This document shows positions 23,823 to 38,999 of a DNA stretch of 64,000 bases, piece by piece. Position 1 is the stretch's first letter, and each line of letters starts with the position of its first letter. This DNA is from Pardosa pseudoannulata (taxonomy: Eukaryota > Arthropoda > Arachnida > Araneae > Lycosidae). The notes beneath the pieces are model-generated. The model saw only the letters and a list, made by a program, of their open reading frames with translations, searched no databases and had not been told where the DNA came from. The DNA lies in the NCBI GenBank assembly GCA_032207245.1, contig CM063508.1, positions 189,378,957 through 189,442,956 on the forward strand, written 5' to 3'. Both the position numbers and the translations under genes were made by a program.

Positions 23823-26800
23823 CTAAAAAAAAGAAAGATACTTTTAACACAGAGTGACAAGGTGCCCACATATCTAAGTATACATACATATATACATAAC
23901 ACATAAACATACGTAAATAACTAATGTAAATAAGTAACACTTTATAAAATATTCAACATATAATCTGTATTCATAATAAACTGCTGCATATGATCCAACG
24001 TATCCAGAAGCTGCCCTATACTGTGATGGTACATTAATGAAAAGCTGAAAGACCAAGAAACATCCAAGAATGGTAGGCCTAAGCTACATGTTTAATTTTA
24101 AGTAAAACACAAAATTGAGCATCACACAAAATTTTCTGAAAATCTATTAATTTAAGATAAAAATTATATTATGCATGGATAATTCTAAGTCTAAAAAAAA
24201 TTCTGAACATCCTACAAAATTTTCTGAAAAAGTATATGCTACTAGTTTAAAATGAAAACTATATTAAGGTTAATTTCTGGATATCAAAACTAGAGCTAAA
24301 TGATATCTGAATTTTAATACTGTGATTTATTGTTTACCAAATATCAATATATTAACCCTTTGCCTTAAAACAACGTATGGGAGACGGGATCGTACTTCTG
24401 TGCCTAAAATGAGAACCTCGTACCACACACAGGGTATCTGCCAAAATAAAATTTTTCAAATCTATGACTTTTCATGACTTTCCCTGATTTAGCAGATCAT
24501 TTTCCATGACTTTAAAAAGCTTTCGTTAAAGTATATATGAATAAAACTTCTGATGTACATATAAATAAAATATATGCTTTTAGAGAAATGACAGGAATTT
24601 TATCATAAAAAAACTATAAACTTACTTTATAAGTGTTAATAAACTCACATACATAAAAATAAATTGTTGTATCTACATACCTAAGTTTAATCCTATAGCC
24701 ATTTTTCAATCAAAATGTTTCCAATTTGAATTCAGGGTACTTTGGTATTATTCAGGTGACCATGAATAATAGCCATATGTAACCCTATAATGTTTATATA
24801 CAATATCCCTAGAGATAAAGTTATATTTTGTGCAAAAATCTTAACTATTTTTTATTAAAAAATTATTATATTAATAAAATTTTAATCTACAATTTAAGAA
24901 AAAAGCAGAACAATATACATTTACCCACCCATTAAGCTTTTTCACTTTGAGTTTCCTTGGTGAACAAATTTTACTTGGCAATAGGGTCAATGGGATAATA
25001 CATAAATACCAAACTCAGTAACTTCAGCCAAATGACAAATAAAAATAGAATCTCTTAATATGAATACATAAATTTAAATTTTAACATATTGCTTTAAAAA
25101 GAAAATTCACATAACATATTATTGCTGTATTTCAGTAGAAAAAAGATTTGTAATTGTGGTAGAAAAGAAAAAAGGGTGCGAAAAGATATAACTTCTTGAT
25201 TATCTTCAAAATTCATTTATATATTTTTATTTGAAGCAGAAGATGGTTTTAAAAACTTTAAATTTTCAGAAACAAATTTTTCAGGAAATTCTTTTCAAAT
25301 TTTTTTTGGGAAAAAAATCTTTTTTTTTATCTTCGGAACAGACTCGCAAAAATTTTCTGATCAGAATCGCCCCTGATATTAAGGTTAATTTTTAGATGTA
25401 GGAACTTGAGCAGGATGATATCAGAATTTTAATATTGTGATATTAAGTTTACTGATCATCGATATATCAGTATATTGTGATATACATTACCTTATTATAG
25501 TTGTAAAAATGAGTAAAAATTACAAACATACAATGTGTTATTGATTTTCTAGAAAACAAAAATTCAGTTTCTTAATCTTGATACATAACTTTAAATTTTA
25601 ACATATTTATTTTCAGAGGAGAGGATAATCATTTCCCTACTTATTTCATTTAAAAATATATTCAAATAGCATATTATTCAAACTTTTCAGAAATTAATCA
25701 GATGAAACCAAAATGTATGTATATTTTCTTGTTTCATTTCATATATCTAGTGGCCGAACGATGGTCGAATGGTTAGAGTGCTGGCCTTCGGAACCGGAGT
25801 TCGTGGGTTCGAATCCCACTATGGCATGGATGTTCGTAGCCATTCGGAATCGGCTTTAAGCAGTAGGTCCCGGTCTCATTAGCCCTCGTGTTGCAAAAAG
25901 TAGACCGTAGTGCTCCAAAACCAAGCCATATATCTAGTTTCAAAGATAATATATATTAAGTGAAAAGGATGCACTTTTTTCTGGCAATCTTTTCCAATTT
26001 TCATTTATTTATTTTATCTTTTTTTTTTAAATTGTTCTCTAAAAATTTTGGAACAAGCCCACACAATTTTTTGGAAATATCGGGAAATATCGGATCAAAG
26101 TCACCCTTTCTTACGTAACATTAGAAAATTGGAAGGCAGTTTCATGGTCCGATTTATCACGTTTTCTGGTCTATCACATCTGCGGGCATCTATGAATATG
26201 GCAATTTTCAAGAGAAATCCTAGCTCCCAGGTGCACAGTTGGACGCAGACGAGCCGATGATGAAGATATGGTGTGGGCAATGTTTTCATGGAGCACATTT
26301 GGACCCATAATCCATTCATTGTAGACCATTGCATACCAGGTTCACCCATTCATAACAAAGTAGGGGATGGTGTATACCAACAGGTTAATGCACCATCTCA
26401 CAAGAGTCAAATTGTTAGGGAGTGGTTTGAGGGACATTTAAGTTACTTTCGAGTCTTGGTCTCCAAATTCAAATCACATTAAGCAAATCGAGCATTTGTG
26501 ATACTACCTGGAAAACCAAATTCATACTACAATGATACCTCGTACCAATGTACGGGAATTACAGGACCAGTTGGTAAGCATTGGTACCAGTTACCTAAGA
26601 CAACTTACCAGCACTTTATGGAGTTGATGCCATGCTGGGGTGCTGGCAGTTTTGAAGGGTAAAGGAGATCCCCTAATATATTATTAATAGAGTTGTCATA
26701 ATGTAATGACTTGCTAGTGTATATATACATACATATGTAAACATATACAAACATATATGTACATGCATATATATCTACATAAACCATATAAGTACATGCA

Positions 26801-29800
26801 TATAAAAATATACATAGGATAAGCATATACATGCATGTGAATGTGTGCAAGATAGAAAGAGTGGCACTTACGGAAGGGCAACGTCGCAGTCTGCAGCACT
26901 GCTTCCTGCGGCCTGTACCTCCAAAGCGCGGCATAGCCATGCATTCAGCACAGGAGCCACATTCCACAGTGCGGCAGGCTGCACAGCTGCCACACCGATG
27001 TCTCCTCGGACGAATGGGGGCATATGCTCTAGCTGGCAGCTGCTGCTTTGCTGCTCTGGGCGGCTGTTGGCGGGACTGCTGGGGTGGAGCAGTTGCTGCT
27101 GCTTGGGGTGCTGCCAATCTATCCAAAAGTGTGTCTCGGGTGAGACACACTTTTAATGTCCTCCTGGACTAGAAAAAAAAATATTTTTTTAAGAACACAA
27201 ACTTTTTTTAATATAAATATTGATAGCATAGTCATATTAATTTAATGGGGTTATTAGTAATGCAAACTTTTTCTGAGGAAAAAAAGTCAGTCTTCTTCAC
27301 TTGTGAAAGCATAAATTTATTTTACTCTACTCTTCTCACTTATTAACATTACCTCCTTGCCATCATACTTTAAGACATTTTAAAACACATTACATATTAA
27401 TCTATCATTAACACATAGGTGCCAACTTTCAAAAGAGAAAAAAGATCTGTAGTTTATTGCAATAGCGACACATTTTAGTATATAGATAAAAATATAAATT
27501 GAGAAAAATAGGGATAAATGGCAATGTTTATTTAATTTATGAAAGACATTAATTTAGTATACACAAATGCTTTAAAAGTTAAGAAGAAAACTATAATTTA
27601 ATAAAATATTTTTTAGTGTATATATATATATATAAAACATTAAAAAGTGAAAAATGGTAATACTGTTTATCCAATATATAAAACAAACATATTAGTCTTT
27701 AGCATTTACAAATGCTGCTGTTCAAGATTTTGCTTTTTTTTTTTTTTAAATGTTTGTCAAACTCATTTTTAAAACATTTTACACTTCTACTTCATTTCCC
27801 AATTAACAACTATTCTAATGCTTTATCAGATAGAAATTGTCTAAAATCAGTTCTGATTTTTTTTTTCATTTGGCGGAATACTCGCTCATCATTCATTCAT
27901 GTTTTCCTTTTTGCTGGATTACTGAAATATTGGTAGAAGGAAGAACAAAGCAAGAATGAGATTTATAGGGAAATTTTAGGGATTTTAGGCTATATCGCTG
28001 AAAATAAGAATTAGTTTTCCCAGTCAGAAGATCGGAAACACACCAAAAAATTAAAAAACTTCCGAGTTTATCAGAAGCATTTGCATGTATGTTAATATAG
28101 ATAAAAACATACAATAATTTATTAAAAACAATAAACTATGTAATTGTACACAATTAAAGCTACTTTTAAAATGAGCAATTAGCAGAAGAATAGCTTAGAT
28201 AGATTTGCTGAATGACTCACATTAAGAAAAAATTAAAATTAACAACAACAAAAAAAAAGAGATTGAATATATCCAGGGTCAAATAACAAAATAGTGCTCA
28301 TCTATGTATGAAAATTTATATAGGATTCTTTAGTACTTGCAGTTGATTGTCATAATCTTCCTTTAATTTTAGTAGTTTCTACACCTCAGGTTAGAAGAAT
28401 AACCAGCTAACCTGCTCAGCCATCTAATCCACATAATTACAATTAAACAGTCAGTGCCACACAGAACTACAAACAGCAGTACAAAAGCCTTAAACTTCTA
28501 TCCTTATAACTTTAGAATTATGTAGTAGCACTCTCACTTATTTTTAAGAGTAAATGTCTTACACTTAAATATTGAAGTAAATAATAATATAGCAATTTAC
28601 TTTTGATTTGTATGATAAAAGATTCAGAAATTGTTAAATTTCAGGACTTGAGAATTCTTTCTTTAAACACAATATTGTCAATCAGCTTATTAGATTAAAA
28701 GGATTATGCTTGACAGTAAATCAGGATTAACATTATAAAAAACCAAATGGCGCACTACATAGAAACAACTATCCAGTTAGTCTTACAAAACACATAATTG
28801 ATGGTTTAAGATTTAACAAATAATTTATAATGTAATTTTTAAATACCTAAAATAAAACTTCTTTTATTGGTTAAATATCTAGTAAATCCTCTTATCTGTT
28901 ATGATAATCACCAGACACAGAAGTAAAATAACGACCACCTACAAGAACAAGAATGTTTCCCTGCTCACTGCACTTATCAATCAATACTCATTTGAAGGTC
29001 GTCAAAACCTATAGTTCAGCAAATCACTTCCCTTTACACCCCTCCCACACAAACACAATGAGCCTGACTGTAGTAAAATACTTGTTCTACTGCTGAAAAC
29101 ACAAAACACAAGCAATAATGAAAGTTTGACAAAAAACCTTTTAAATTTTTTTTTTTATTTATTTATTTATTTTTTAATTATTTTTTTTTTTACCATGGTG
29201 GAGATTTTCAACCTGGACGATGGAAATATTTCCCAAACTCGGAAGGGGTAATTTTAAAAACCCAGAATTTGGGTACCCATAAAATCCATACAAGTTGGCA
29301 TGCATGTCAAATCAACCATAAAGATTTTAATGTCTCAAGGATGTTTTGTTGTAATTTATGATGCCATTTTTTTCAAACTAAGCACAACTGGGACAAGATA
29401 TACTCCTTTCATTAGAACAAGCACCACAAAGTCCAAATTATGCTCAAATGGGTCCTCGTAATTTAGAAGCAGGAACCAAGCAGAAGTCCCATAGGCTTGG
29501 CCTGCCTCCCCTAGAGGTATTGATTGAGAACTGAGAACATTGTGACCACAACATATTTTACATACCCCAATTACCTTTCACAAACATGGTGGATTTTAGG
29601 CAGGATTAGGCTCCAAACCTACAACCCTCTAGTTACAAGAGTGTTTGTTGCCTTGGCCAACTGACCAAAGGTGTCTTCTGTATAGGCTATGTTGTTGATT
29701 AAGGAGCAAAGTGTCGAGCACATAACCAGAGCTTTGCTTTAGGTCACCAGGGCCTGATTATCACACAGGCACTTGGGGCACATGCCCTGGGCACAAAAAT

Positions 29801-32800
29801 TTCAGGGGGGCACGAAAATTTACTCGAGTGCCACCCACACATATTAAGTGGGGAAAAATTGCAAACTTACTCTATCATCGTTAAGTTTTAAAAAATTATT
29901 GTACAAGGTAATTGTGTTTGTCACGAACTCTATTGTTTCCTATTTACTTTAATTTTACTGTTATTTACCTGATAATTATCTCAACGAACCTGGTGCTCTT
30001 TTTATCCTATGGGTTATTGTATATTTATAAGACAGATTATTAGCAACATACCACTATAAACCATTAAGTTATCTCATCAATTTAAATTGTTCTTAATTCT
30101 AATATTTATTTTCTGAACCACAGATCTTGTTAGTGTGAGAAGGTAAAAATAAAAAAGTGGATCACTCTAGATCTTTAAAAGTCCTTCATTTTTAGCTTGG
30201 CTAAACAAAGATAATAATGATTATGTAAAATGAAAATCTGGTGTTTTTGATTTTCAATATTGCTTTAATGCTTATTTCTTAAATATGTTTGCTAATTCAA
30301 TGTTATAATTTTTATATGACTGTAATTATGATAACTTGCCAATATAAATATGCAATGGGGGTGGAGGGCACAAAAATTGGGTTGTGCCCTGGGCACAAAA
30401 GTGGTCATCACACAACAAATGCACAATTAAAATTTTAAATTTTAAAGAAATAGGGGGCTTCATTCTTAAATTGCATTCAAATGTTGTGGTAAATGAAATT
30501 GTTCAAAATTAATACTCACAGACTCCCTGTGCTCCTGACGGACGCACTGCCGCTTTGGGAGGCTGCCATCCTGCAAAGAAAGATCAGATGTCTCAAAATT
30601 TACATCAATTTATAAAATCGAAATTGTTGAAACACATATTGGTAACAAGTAACAGTGCAAAGAAATACAAACAATTGTAAATAAGGTTTTGGAATTGTAA
30701 TTATCAAGGCTGTACTCAAAAAATAATTTTGGTATAGGCTGACTTTAACTTATTCAAGATATAAATTTAAAATCTTGTTACAGTGTAATGACTCAATTTT
30801 CCTACGAATGCATTCATATGAAGAAAATCACTATAATAATTGCCACACAGCATAACAATCTATACAAACATATTTTGTTAACCAATGAAAACTTCACCTA
30901 GGCCACCCTGTGGGTATGGTGTTGGTAATGATATTGCTTAAATTAAATATACCAAGAAAATTACTTAAGAAAGAGTAAAAGCATAATAAATACAAAATAA
31001 GTAACGTAAATTGTTAAACCAAACAAATGTTACTTTAAAAGCGCTGTACATAATCAGGATAAATAGCTACTCAAAAAATAGTAACCAGTAAACCTGAACT
31101 AGTAGTATTCTGATTTCTATACCAGCTCTATTTCATGGACTGGTCTTCGGCCACATTGTGGAATATTCTGTGTTACACATTCGATAAGTTTTACAAGTTT
31201 TTAAATGATTAAAATATTAATTCTTTTTTTTTTTATATATTAGAAATATTTTGTACTATATTCTTCACATTTGGTATCTCAGAGCAATATTGTTTACTAT
31301 TAGATTTAGCTTCTTCATTTACTTTCATAACATTTTACCACCAGTTATTGCCCAATGCAGTACTAAGTCGTGTTTACAAACTGAATAAAACATAACTTGA
31401 TAACATTTTATGTAGCCTTCACACTATGGCCAATTGTTCACCACTTCCTGATGGGGACCTTGAATGATGGTTCACGGGTTGCATCACACGCTGGACCACT
31501 AAATGAGCCAAACACGTGGATTTGTCCATAGTCTACTGCACACTTTAGTTCGCATTTGGCTGCCTTTGATCTTTGGAGAAAAACCACCTTGGAAATCATC
31601 ATCTGCCAAGGCTATTTTATCGTCTGCAAGCATACCCGCTCCAGACGGTGGTGATGGCTTGCAATGGACCATAGTGTGGAGGGACCTTTAAGTGGCCTTC
31701 AAGAGAGGCAAATGGCCCCCTAAACTTGTGATGCAAGCAATGGAATATCAATACAGTCATAAAATATAAATTTTATATAATTTAAGAACTGTACCTCAGC
31801 TGATGGAGCAGGCCTCTTACGGCTGGCAGTGCTCGCACTATAAATACAGAAAAATGTCAAGATGTCAAATACATTTTGGAATATATATATGTATAGTATA
31901 ATACACTGCAGTCAAAATTTTGGGAAAAAGAAGGAAAATAGCGAGAAAAACACAAAAAAGGAGGAAATAACAGTTAAATAACTATTGAAAATTAATGTTT
32001 AGATTTACTTAATGAAAAAACAAGTATCTAAATATGAAATATGGAAGAATCTAAATAAATTTTTATCAATATAAACAAGTACACCAGTTTCCTAGTAAAA
32101 AAAACATTTAAGACATATTCAAATCAGATGCTAAAAAATAAATAAATAAATTCACCAATACAGTTGAACTTTATTATATTATACTTTCAAGTACCATTTT
32201 ATTTGTTGTACCTGAACCTTTAAGAAAAATGCTAGATATAACAAAATTATAACTTGCAAACCATTTACATAACATTACATATTATCTAAGATTTACATAT
32301 ATAAGATTTATAAAAATATTACCTTAATTGATTTTTATTGATTAAAACCAAACAACTGAATGATTGCCTATTAAAATGACCAAAAATGAAGACAAATGTA
32401 AAAATTATTTTGTCTTTAGTTGTTGCTTACTTAATACTGAATTAATCGTAATCTTTTACTGACATGATGCCAGTATCAAGATAGTTTGAAGAATTTCAAT
32501 GTACAACACAACAAAAAACATTTCTTTTCCTTGATTGAATGGAGAAGAAGTTATAAATTTCATGCACTTTGTTTTTAAACCTAGAAACATATATTTTAAT
32601 AGCTTCATAACTGCACTATTTTTTTTATAAAAAATGAAGAAAAAAAAACTTAGTGAATGACTGAAAGAAAGGATCTGTCTATTTAATTCCTAAGATTCAC
32701 TATAAATGTATAAAATGGATATTCACCTTTTATTGATTTAGCATTGTAAACAATACAAAAATCCCAAGATCAAAATTTTCATTTGTTATAATGCTAATTT

Positions 32801-35641
32801 GTTAAAATAGGGATATCAACAGTAGATCAATAATTTAGAAGCCATTTCAAATAGCAAAATTTGTTATTAACTAGTTTGTAAAATTCTATTAACTTTTCTT
32901 ACATTTAATTATAATTAAGGTTTCAAAAATCATGATTTAAATAACATACATACTGTATAAGTCTAATTTTTTTTAAATGGACAATTTCAAAATTTTTTGG
33001 AAAAAAGTAGCAGACAGAAGTGGAAATATTTGAGATAAAAAGGGCAAAATCATGGCAGAAAAATGAAGACAAAAAAACTTAAAAGAACAATTTAAAATTA
33101 TTTATTTGATTTACATATTGCAAACACAGTACCTAAATATGAAATATACCAGAAACTAAATAATTTTTACTAATATAAATAATTACTCGAGTCTCCTAAT
33201 CAATACAGATTCAAATAAGAAGTTTCTCAAATATCCTAATTTCAAAAATATCTAATAATTTAAATGCACATTTCAGATATCAAATTTTTAGAAGGCATTT
33301 CTATAAACAACTGTTTAATTTTGTGATTGCAGAATTTCTTATATATCAGTAAAATTTATGCCTTAATAATTTGTAAAGTTACAATAAATTTCATTAGATT
33401 TAATTTTAAGTAATGTCTAAAAACTCATAATTTAAATAACATATATACTGTATAAGGCTAATTTTTTAAGTGGATAATTAAAAAAAATATTTTTAAATAA
33501 CAAAATTTCAGGGCGATGATTAAATAAGACGTGCTTACTTTCGGTATCTGAGCCAGTGGACAAATTCTACTTTAGGCTAACAAGTTTGTAATCATTTAGC
33601 TTGGTCAGAAAAGTGCTAGGGTTTACTGTTACCCCACACAGTGGCATACCCAGAAATCACTAAGTAGAAATAACCTTCTCAAACAGGAATTCCAACAGTG
33701 TCCATACTACCTGATATTTGATAATTTTCGGTTTCCACCTAACTACGAACATCAGCATATGGTCACTACTATGGTGCTGACTTCCGATTACCCCTGAATT
33801 AATTGAAAAGATGCTCCTCCCTCCCTTTCTTAACTGTTAAAAGGAAATCAGAATTTACAACTCTGCTGCGAGAACAAAATTAAAGATTAGAAAATCAGCT
33901 TACTGGGATTGATGCTACAAAAAATGGGATTTTTTTAGGAAAGGAATAATTTTAGTTTTGGAGCAGTCTGGTACCATTGACCTAAAAAATGAGTCTTAAA
34001 GCACTATGGCACAAAGGTGTCATTTTGGCACAGCTGTTTCACCCCTGCATAAGGAAGAGGAGATGCTGTCATATGGATGTACAGGAAATGAGAAAAGTGA
34101 TAGAGCATGCATAATGGCATGATAAACGTGTGACAGTTTAATATCTTTTCGTGCTTTAATATACTGAATTTTCTGTTGCTTGTAAATGTTAGTCCTTAAT
34201 AAATATATTTAAAGCACCTGGCCATTGTCTTTCTATACATAAATATATATATATATATATATATATCATGATCCAGTGTTAAGATGAATGGAAAAGTCTT
34301 ACTTGATAATAAGTTTATTAAATCATCATTGCATTTAAAGCAAATCTTGTACCACTTTAATTTATTCGAAGACACACGTGAGTCTGTTGACAGCTCCATG
34401 TCCAAGCGCTAACAGACTCTTTATCTGCTTGCAAACTCATCAAATAGTTCCAAAATGCTCCTGCCTGACCAGATGATCCTAAAAGCTTACGCAAGCATGG
34501 GTCTTTTTCATTTATTTTATTATTATAAAAGAGTTCCCTTTTAAAATCACTTTTAACTCACATAATTTCCAACTACCCCTTTTTTTAGACCTGACACACG
34601 CACACACATATATATATAAATACATATATATATACATACATATAAATATATATACATATAAACATATAAATATATATCTATGAAAGCACTTCACTATTAT
34701 AAAAAAAATTGTTTAATATTTATATTGCTTAATATATTTTCATGCATCTGTACATTAAAAAAATATATGAAATAGAAATATCAACTTACCTGGAGCTCCC
34801 GGAGGACTCTTGCCTGGCGGCAAGGGTGGTGGCTGAGGTGGCGGCGGGGCTGGCGGCGGGACTGGAGGACAACTGGAAAAAAGAAAGTTACGTTTATATG
34901 CAATTTAGAGTATATATCGGAAATATATTGGACTGATCACAGAAACTCAAAATGAAAAAAATATATCATTTCTTAAATAAGAATTCTAAAATTATCAGCA
35001 AAAAATTTATAAACTTTTAAAATTTCAATTTAAGTTACATGAAAAGTTAAAATAAATTGTAAGATCATTTTCTTTTAAGGTTTCAATAGGCAAACCTTTT
35101 ATAAATACGAAAATAAAAGTAAGGAAACATTTTGGCAGATCAAAATTATCTAATTATCAAAATTACCTAATATTATAATTCAATAAGTGCAAGAAATATA
35201 TAGTATACTTTGAAACTTAATGTGATTATTAAAACTGCATTTCTTATCCCACATTCAAAAGCAAAAAATTCACTTTGTGATACCTTATCCTGTGCAAAAT
35301 GTACCGATTTCATATGAACAAGTTTAACACAAATAAGTGCTTATTACTAGTCACCGGGAACCAAAAATAAATAACTTTAAATTTTTTTTTGCTATTGCAC
35401 TCGAGAAATTTCCCTATTCTTAAACAGCAAATATAACCCAATTCTTTTTCAACACTTTATATCTTGACTATAAGAGCTGTAGATTTCTCCTATCTTTCAA
35501 ACGACTTGTACACGTTTTGATATGAGTACATTCCTAAAGGAAATATTATTTGATGCAGACATTGGTGGAGGTTTCTAAAAGTAATCAGAAAAAAGTCGCC
35601 TAGACACTAACCAACAAATCTACCAATGTAAATAAATGTTC

Positions 35642-35705
<64 letters not shown>

Positions 35706-37918
35706 ACTTACATATTGAGAGAATTATGTATTTGAACTTTTTAAAATTAAAAGTTAGAAATAAATTTGGGGTTGCCTATCACACTGTTAAATGTTACTAG
35801 AATACTAATACAGCCGAAGAATATAAAATTCAATATAAAATTATTAACTATACCTCCAGAATCTCCACGACACTGCTGGAGGAGCTGTAAAACAAAATAG
35901 AGAAAAATGTCAACAATATCTATGAATGTTGCAAAATATAAAACAATGGAATAAAACAGAAAAAAAATATACAAGGCTCATCCAGAAAGTAAGTTGCCAG
36001 AAAGTAATAAAAAAAGAACTCACACTTTCATGGACATATTTATTGGCAACAAGTGCAGCCATGTTTCAGCTATTTTTCAACATAGCCACCATCAGAATTG
36101 AGACAATTAATTGTCGTATTGAGGGATCCATTTTTGTATCCCTTTGTCGTAGAACTCTGCCGTCTATGAATAGAACCAGCAATTGACATGCCGGATTATG
36201 TTTACTGTAAAGGGGAAAACATTGGGAAACTTTCTTTTTTGATGTGCCTCGTATATACTGTATACTTCCGAATAGAAGCCCATCTGTATACTAGCCAAGG
36301 GTGCAATTGGCCTTTGAAAATTTAACCCAAATTCAAAACCCATATATAATCCACAAAGAAAAAACAATTTCTAGAACATTGAATTAAGTCTCCAATCAGG
36401 TAAATCAGTGGAATATTTTCCAATCAAATAGCTTTAAAGTAAAATGCTACAAAAGTGCAAGAAAACATATACATCATTGTGTGTGTAGATTTTCTAGAAA
36501 GCAAAATTTTTTTTTTTTAATCTTGATGCATAAATTTAAATTGCAACATATTTATTTAAAAAAAAATCATTTCCCTACTTACTTGATCTAAAATGTGTAT
36601 TATTCAAAATTTTCAGAAATTAAAATAAATTAGATGAAACAAAAAAACATGTATCATTATCTTGTTTCATTTCATTCATATCATATACATATATATATTT
36701 TAAGACAAAAAATATATTAAGTTAAAAGGATTCATTTTTTTCTTTTTAAAAATTCTTTTTGAATTTTCTGGAAAAAAAATCTATTTTTTATAGTTTTCAG
36801 AACAAACACACATAATTTTTTTAAAATATTGGAATCACCCCTGATCTGTTCCACAGATACGTATGTAAACTAACCCCATCCCACACACACATACACTTTA
36901 AGTATTTAAAAAGCCTTAAAAATTCTCGTTTTACACACAGAAATGAATGGTATATAAATATATATATATATATATATGTGTGTGTGTATGCATGTATTCT
37001 TAAGTATGTATAAATTCATATATATGTATGCATGTATATATATGTATGTATGTATATTCATATATATGTATGCATGTATATTTAAGTATATATATATATA
37101 CACACACACATATTTACATTTCTTTATGTGTATGTACATACATATATGTATATATATATATATACACACTCACAAATATATACATTCCTTTATGTGTGTG
37201 TACATACATATATATATATGTGTGCTTATATATTTAAAGGAAGCCAGGGCTCTCCGAGGGCTGTAGCCTCCTTTAAATATATAATTTACATGTGTATATA
37301 TATATATATATATACACAAATATAACAACATCTAGTGATGTTGCCCAGTATTATAAATAAATATGTGTGTATGTATACATAATATATGCATGTAAATGTA
37401 CTATATCAGTGGTGGTGAAGAACTTTAATAGTTTGAGCCATTTTTCAAAATTTGAAATTTTTCAGGAGCCACAATTTAATAAGTATTTAAAAGGTATTAA
37501 AAAAAATTTTTTTTTGCAGAAATTATATTTAATGAAAGTCATTTGGAAGTTCTTCGTCCTTCAATTTTTAAAGGAAATTTTTTAATTGTTGATGATTTTT
37601 TGCATTGGTGCAAATATAATTTATAATGTTCTATACTGTTTTCATAACATCAGGATATTTTAAATATTTTGTAAGGAGATGTTGTCGGTGAATTATGCAG
37701 TGAATCGATATGAATTGTGAAATTTAAGAATCATCTCAAAGCCCAATAAGACCAATTTTTTACCCAGCGTTGCCAGAGCTCCATCGGTTGTATATAAAAA
37801 CTAAACATAATTCGTTTAACACAAAAATAAAAAGGGAATTTGGGTACATTTAATGAGAGCCACGTATAATTCTTCAAAGAGCCACATGTGCCTCGCAAGC
37901 TGTAGGTTGGCAACCTCT

Positions 37919-37949
<31 letters not shown>

Positions 37950-38357
37950 GTAATGAGACGGACTTCTTGATGTGTGGTTGCAATCATGGCCGTAAAAATG
38001 ACACCGTTTCAGCTAGAGATCTTTATTAAGATAATGTTGAAGGACGGGTTCCCACTTCGTCATAGGGACAGGACAGCTGAAGAGTCAGCTAGCATGAAGA
38101 ACACATAACCTCTGGGTCAACATCTGTGGGAAAATATCTCTAGAATAATCTGTCTCAGACAGCGTGTATTCCTTTTTGTTTGGAAATTTCCTAAATTGTC
38201 CGCTAGGGCCATGTAAGTTTATAATTGGTCAAGTCCCTTCTCTGAGGGCGTAAACTGTAGCCCAAGTGGTCCATTTAGATTAGGGGTTAAAAAGGGGAAT
38301 GAGAATGACGTGGGAATTTTTACCTTAATTTAAGTTTTGAAAACCCCTGAGAAATTT

Positions 38358-38419
<62 letters not shown>

Positions 38420-38648
38420 TAAAAATTGAAGTTGGTCAAGGTTCTAAATTATGAGAGTGGCTTCGTTGTTTCCGATTTTGATGGTCACATGACAGGGCTA
38501 GAGAAGTATTCCATGAGATAATGGAATGGGGTGTGTGGTGTAAGGCCTACGTATTTCGATATGGAAATAAGTTATTAACTATGACTACCTCATGTGATTG
38601 GTATTATGACTTTATTATTGTGATCAGTGACGAACTCCTGAATATGTT

Positions 38649-38728
<80 letters not shown>

Positions 38729-38941
38729 ACATAAATATATATATGTGCATAGACATATATATGTATATGTTAATTTTTTTATTATAAAAATATATTTAAT
38801 ATTTATATTTTAATACATTTATATATATATATATGTATGTACATATATATATATGTATATATGTTAACTTTTTAATTATTATAAAAATATATTTAATATT
38901 TATATTATTTTAATACATTTATATATATATATATATATATA

Positions 38942-38999
<58 letters not shown>

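Noticed and set aside
24358..24440. piggyBac end (TTAACCCTTTGCC) and a CAGGGTATCTGCC hAT end
   Set aside because: Only one possible terminus of each was seen; no partner end or target duplication could be found nearby.
25770..25835. A functional tRNA gene
   Set aside because: The B box is perfect, but the unit is part of a repeated 176-bp SINE with an 11-bp target duplication, and the acceptor stem does not pair.
26605..26871. Read-through of exon 10 into a Tyr/Ile/Cys-rich tail
   Set aside because: A strong GTAAGT donor ends the exon and the tail translates TA/CA repeats.
26831..27172. Two plus-strand frames of over 100 residues
   Set aside because: They are antisense shadows of exon 10, whose minus frame carries the CXXC cysteines.
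36906..37325. Tyr/Cys-rich frames on both strands
   Set aside because: Compound TA/TG/CA microsatellite translations.
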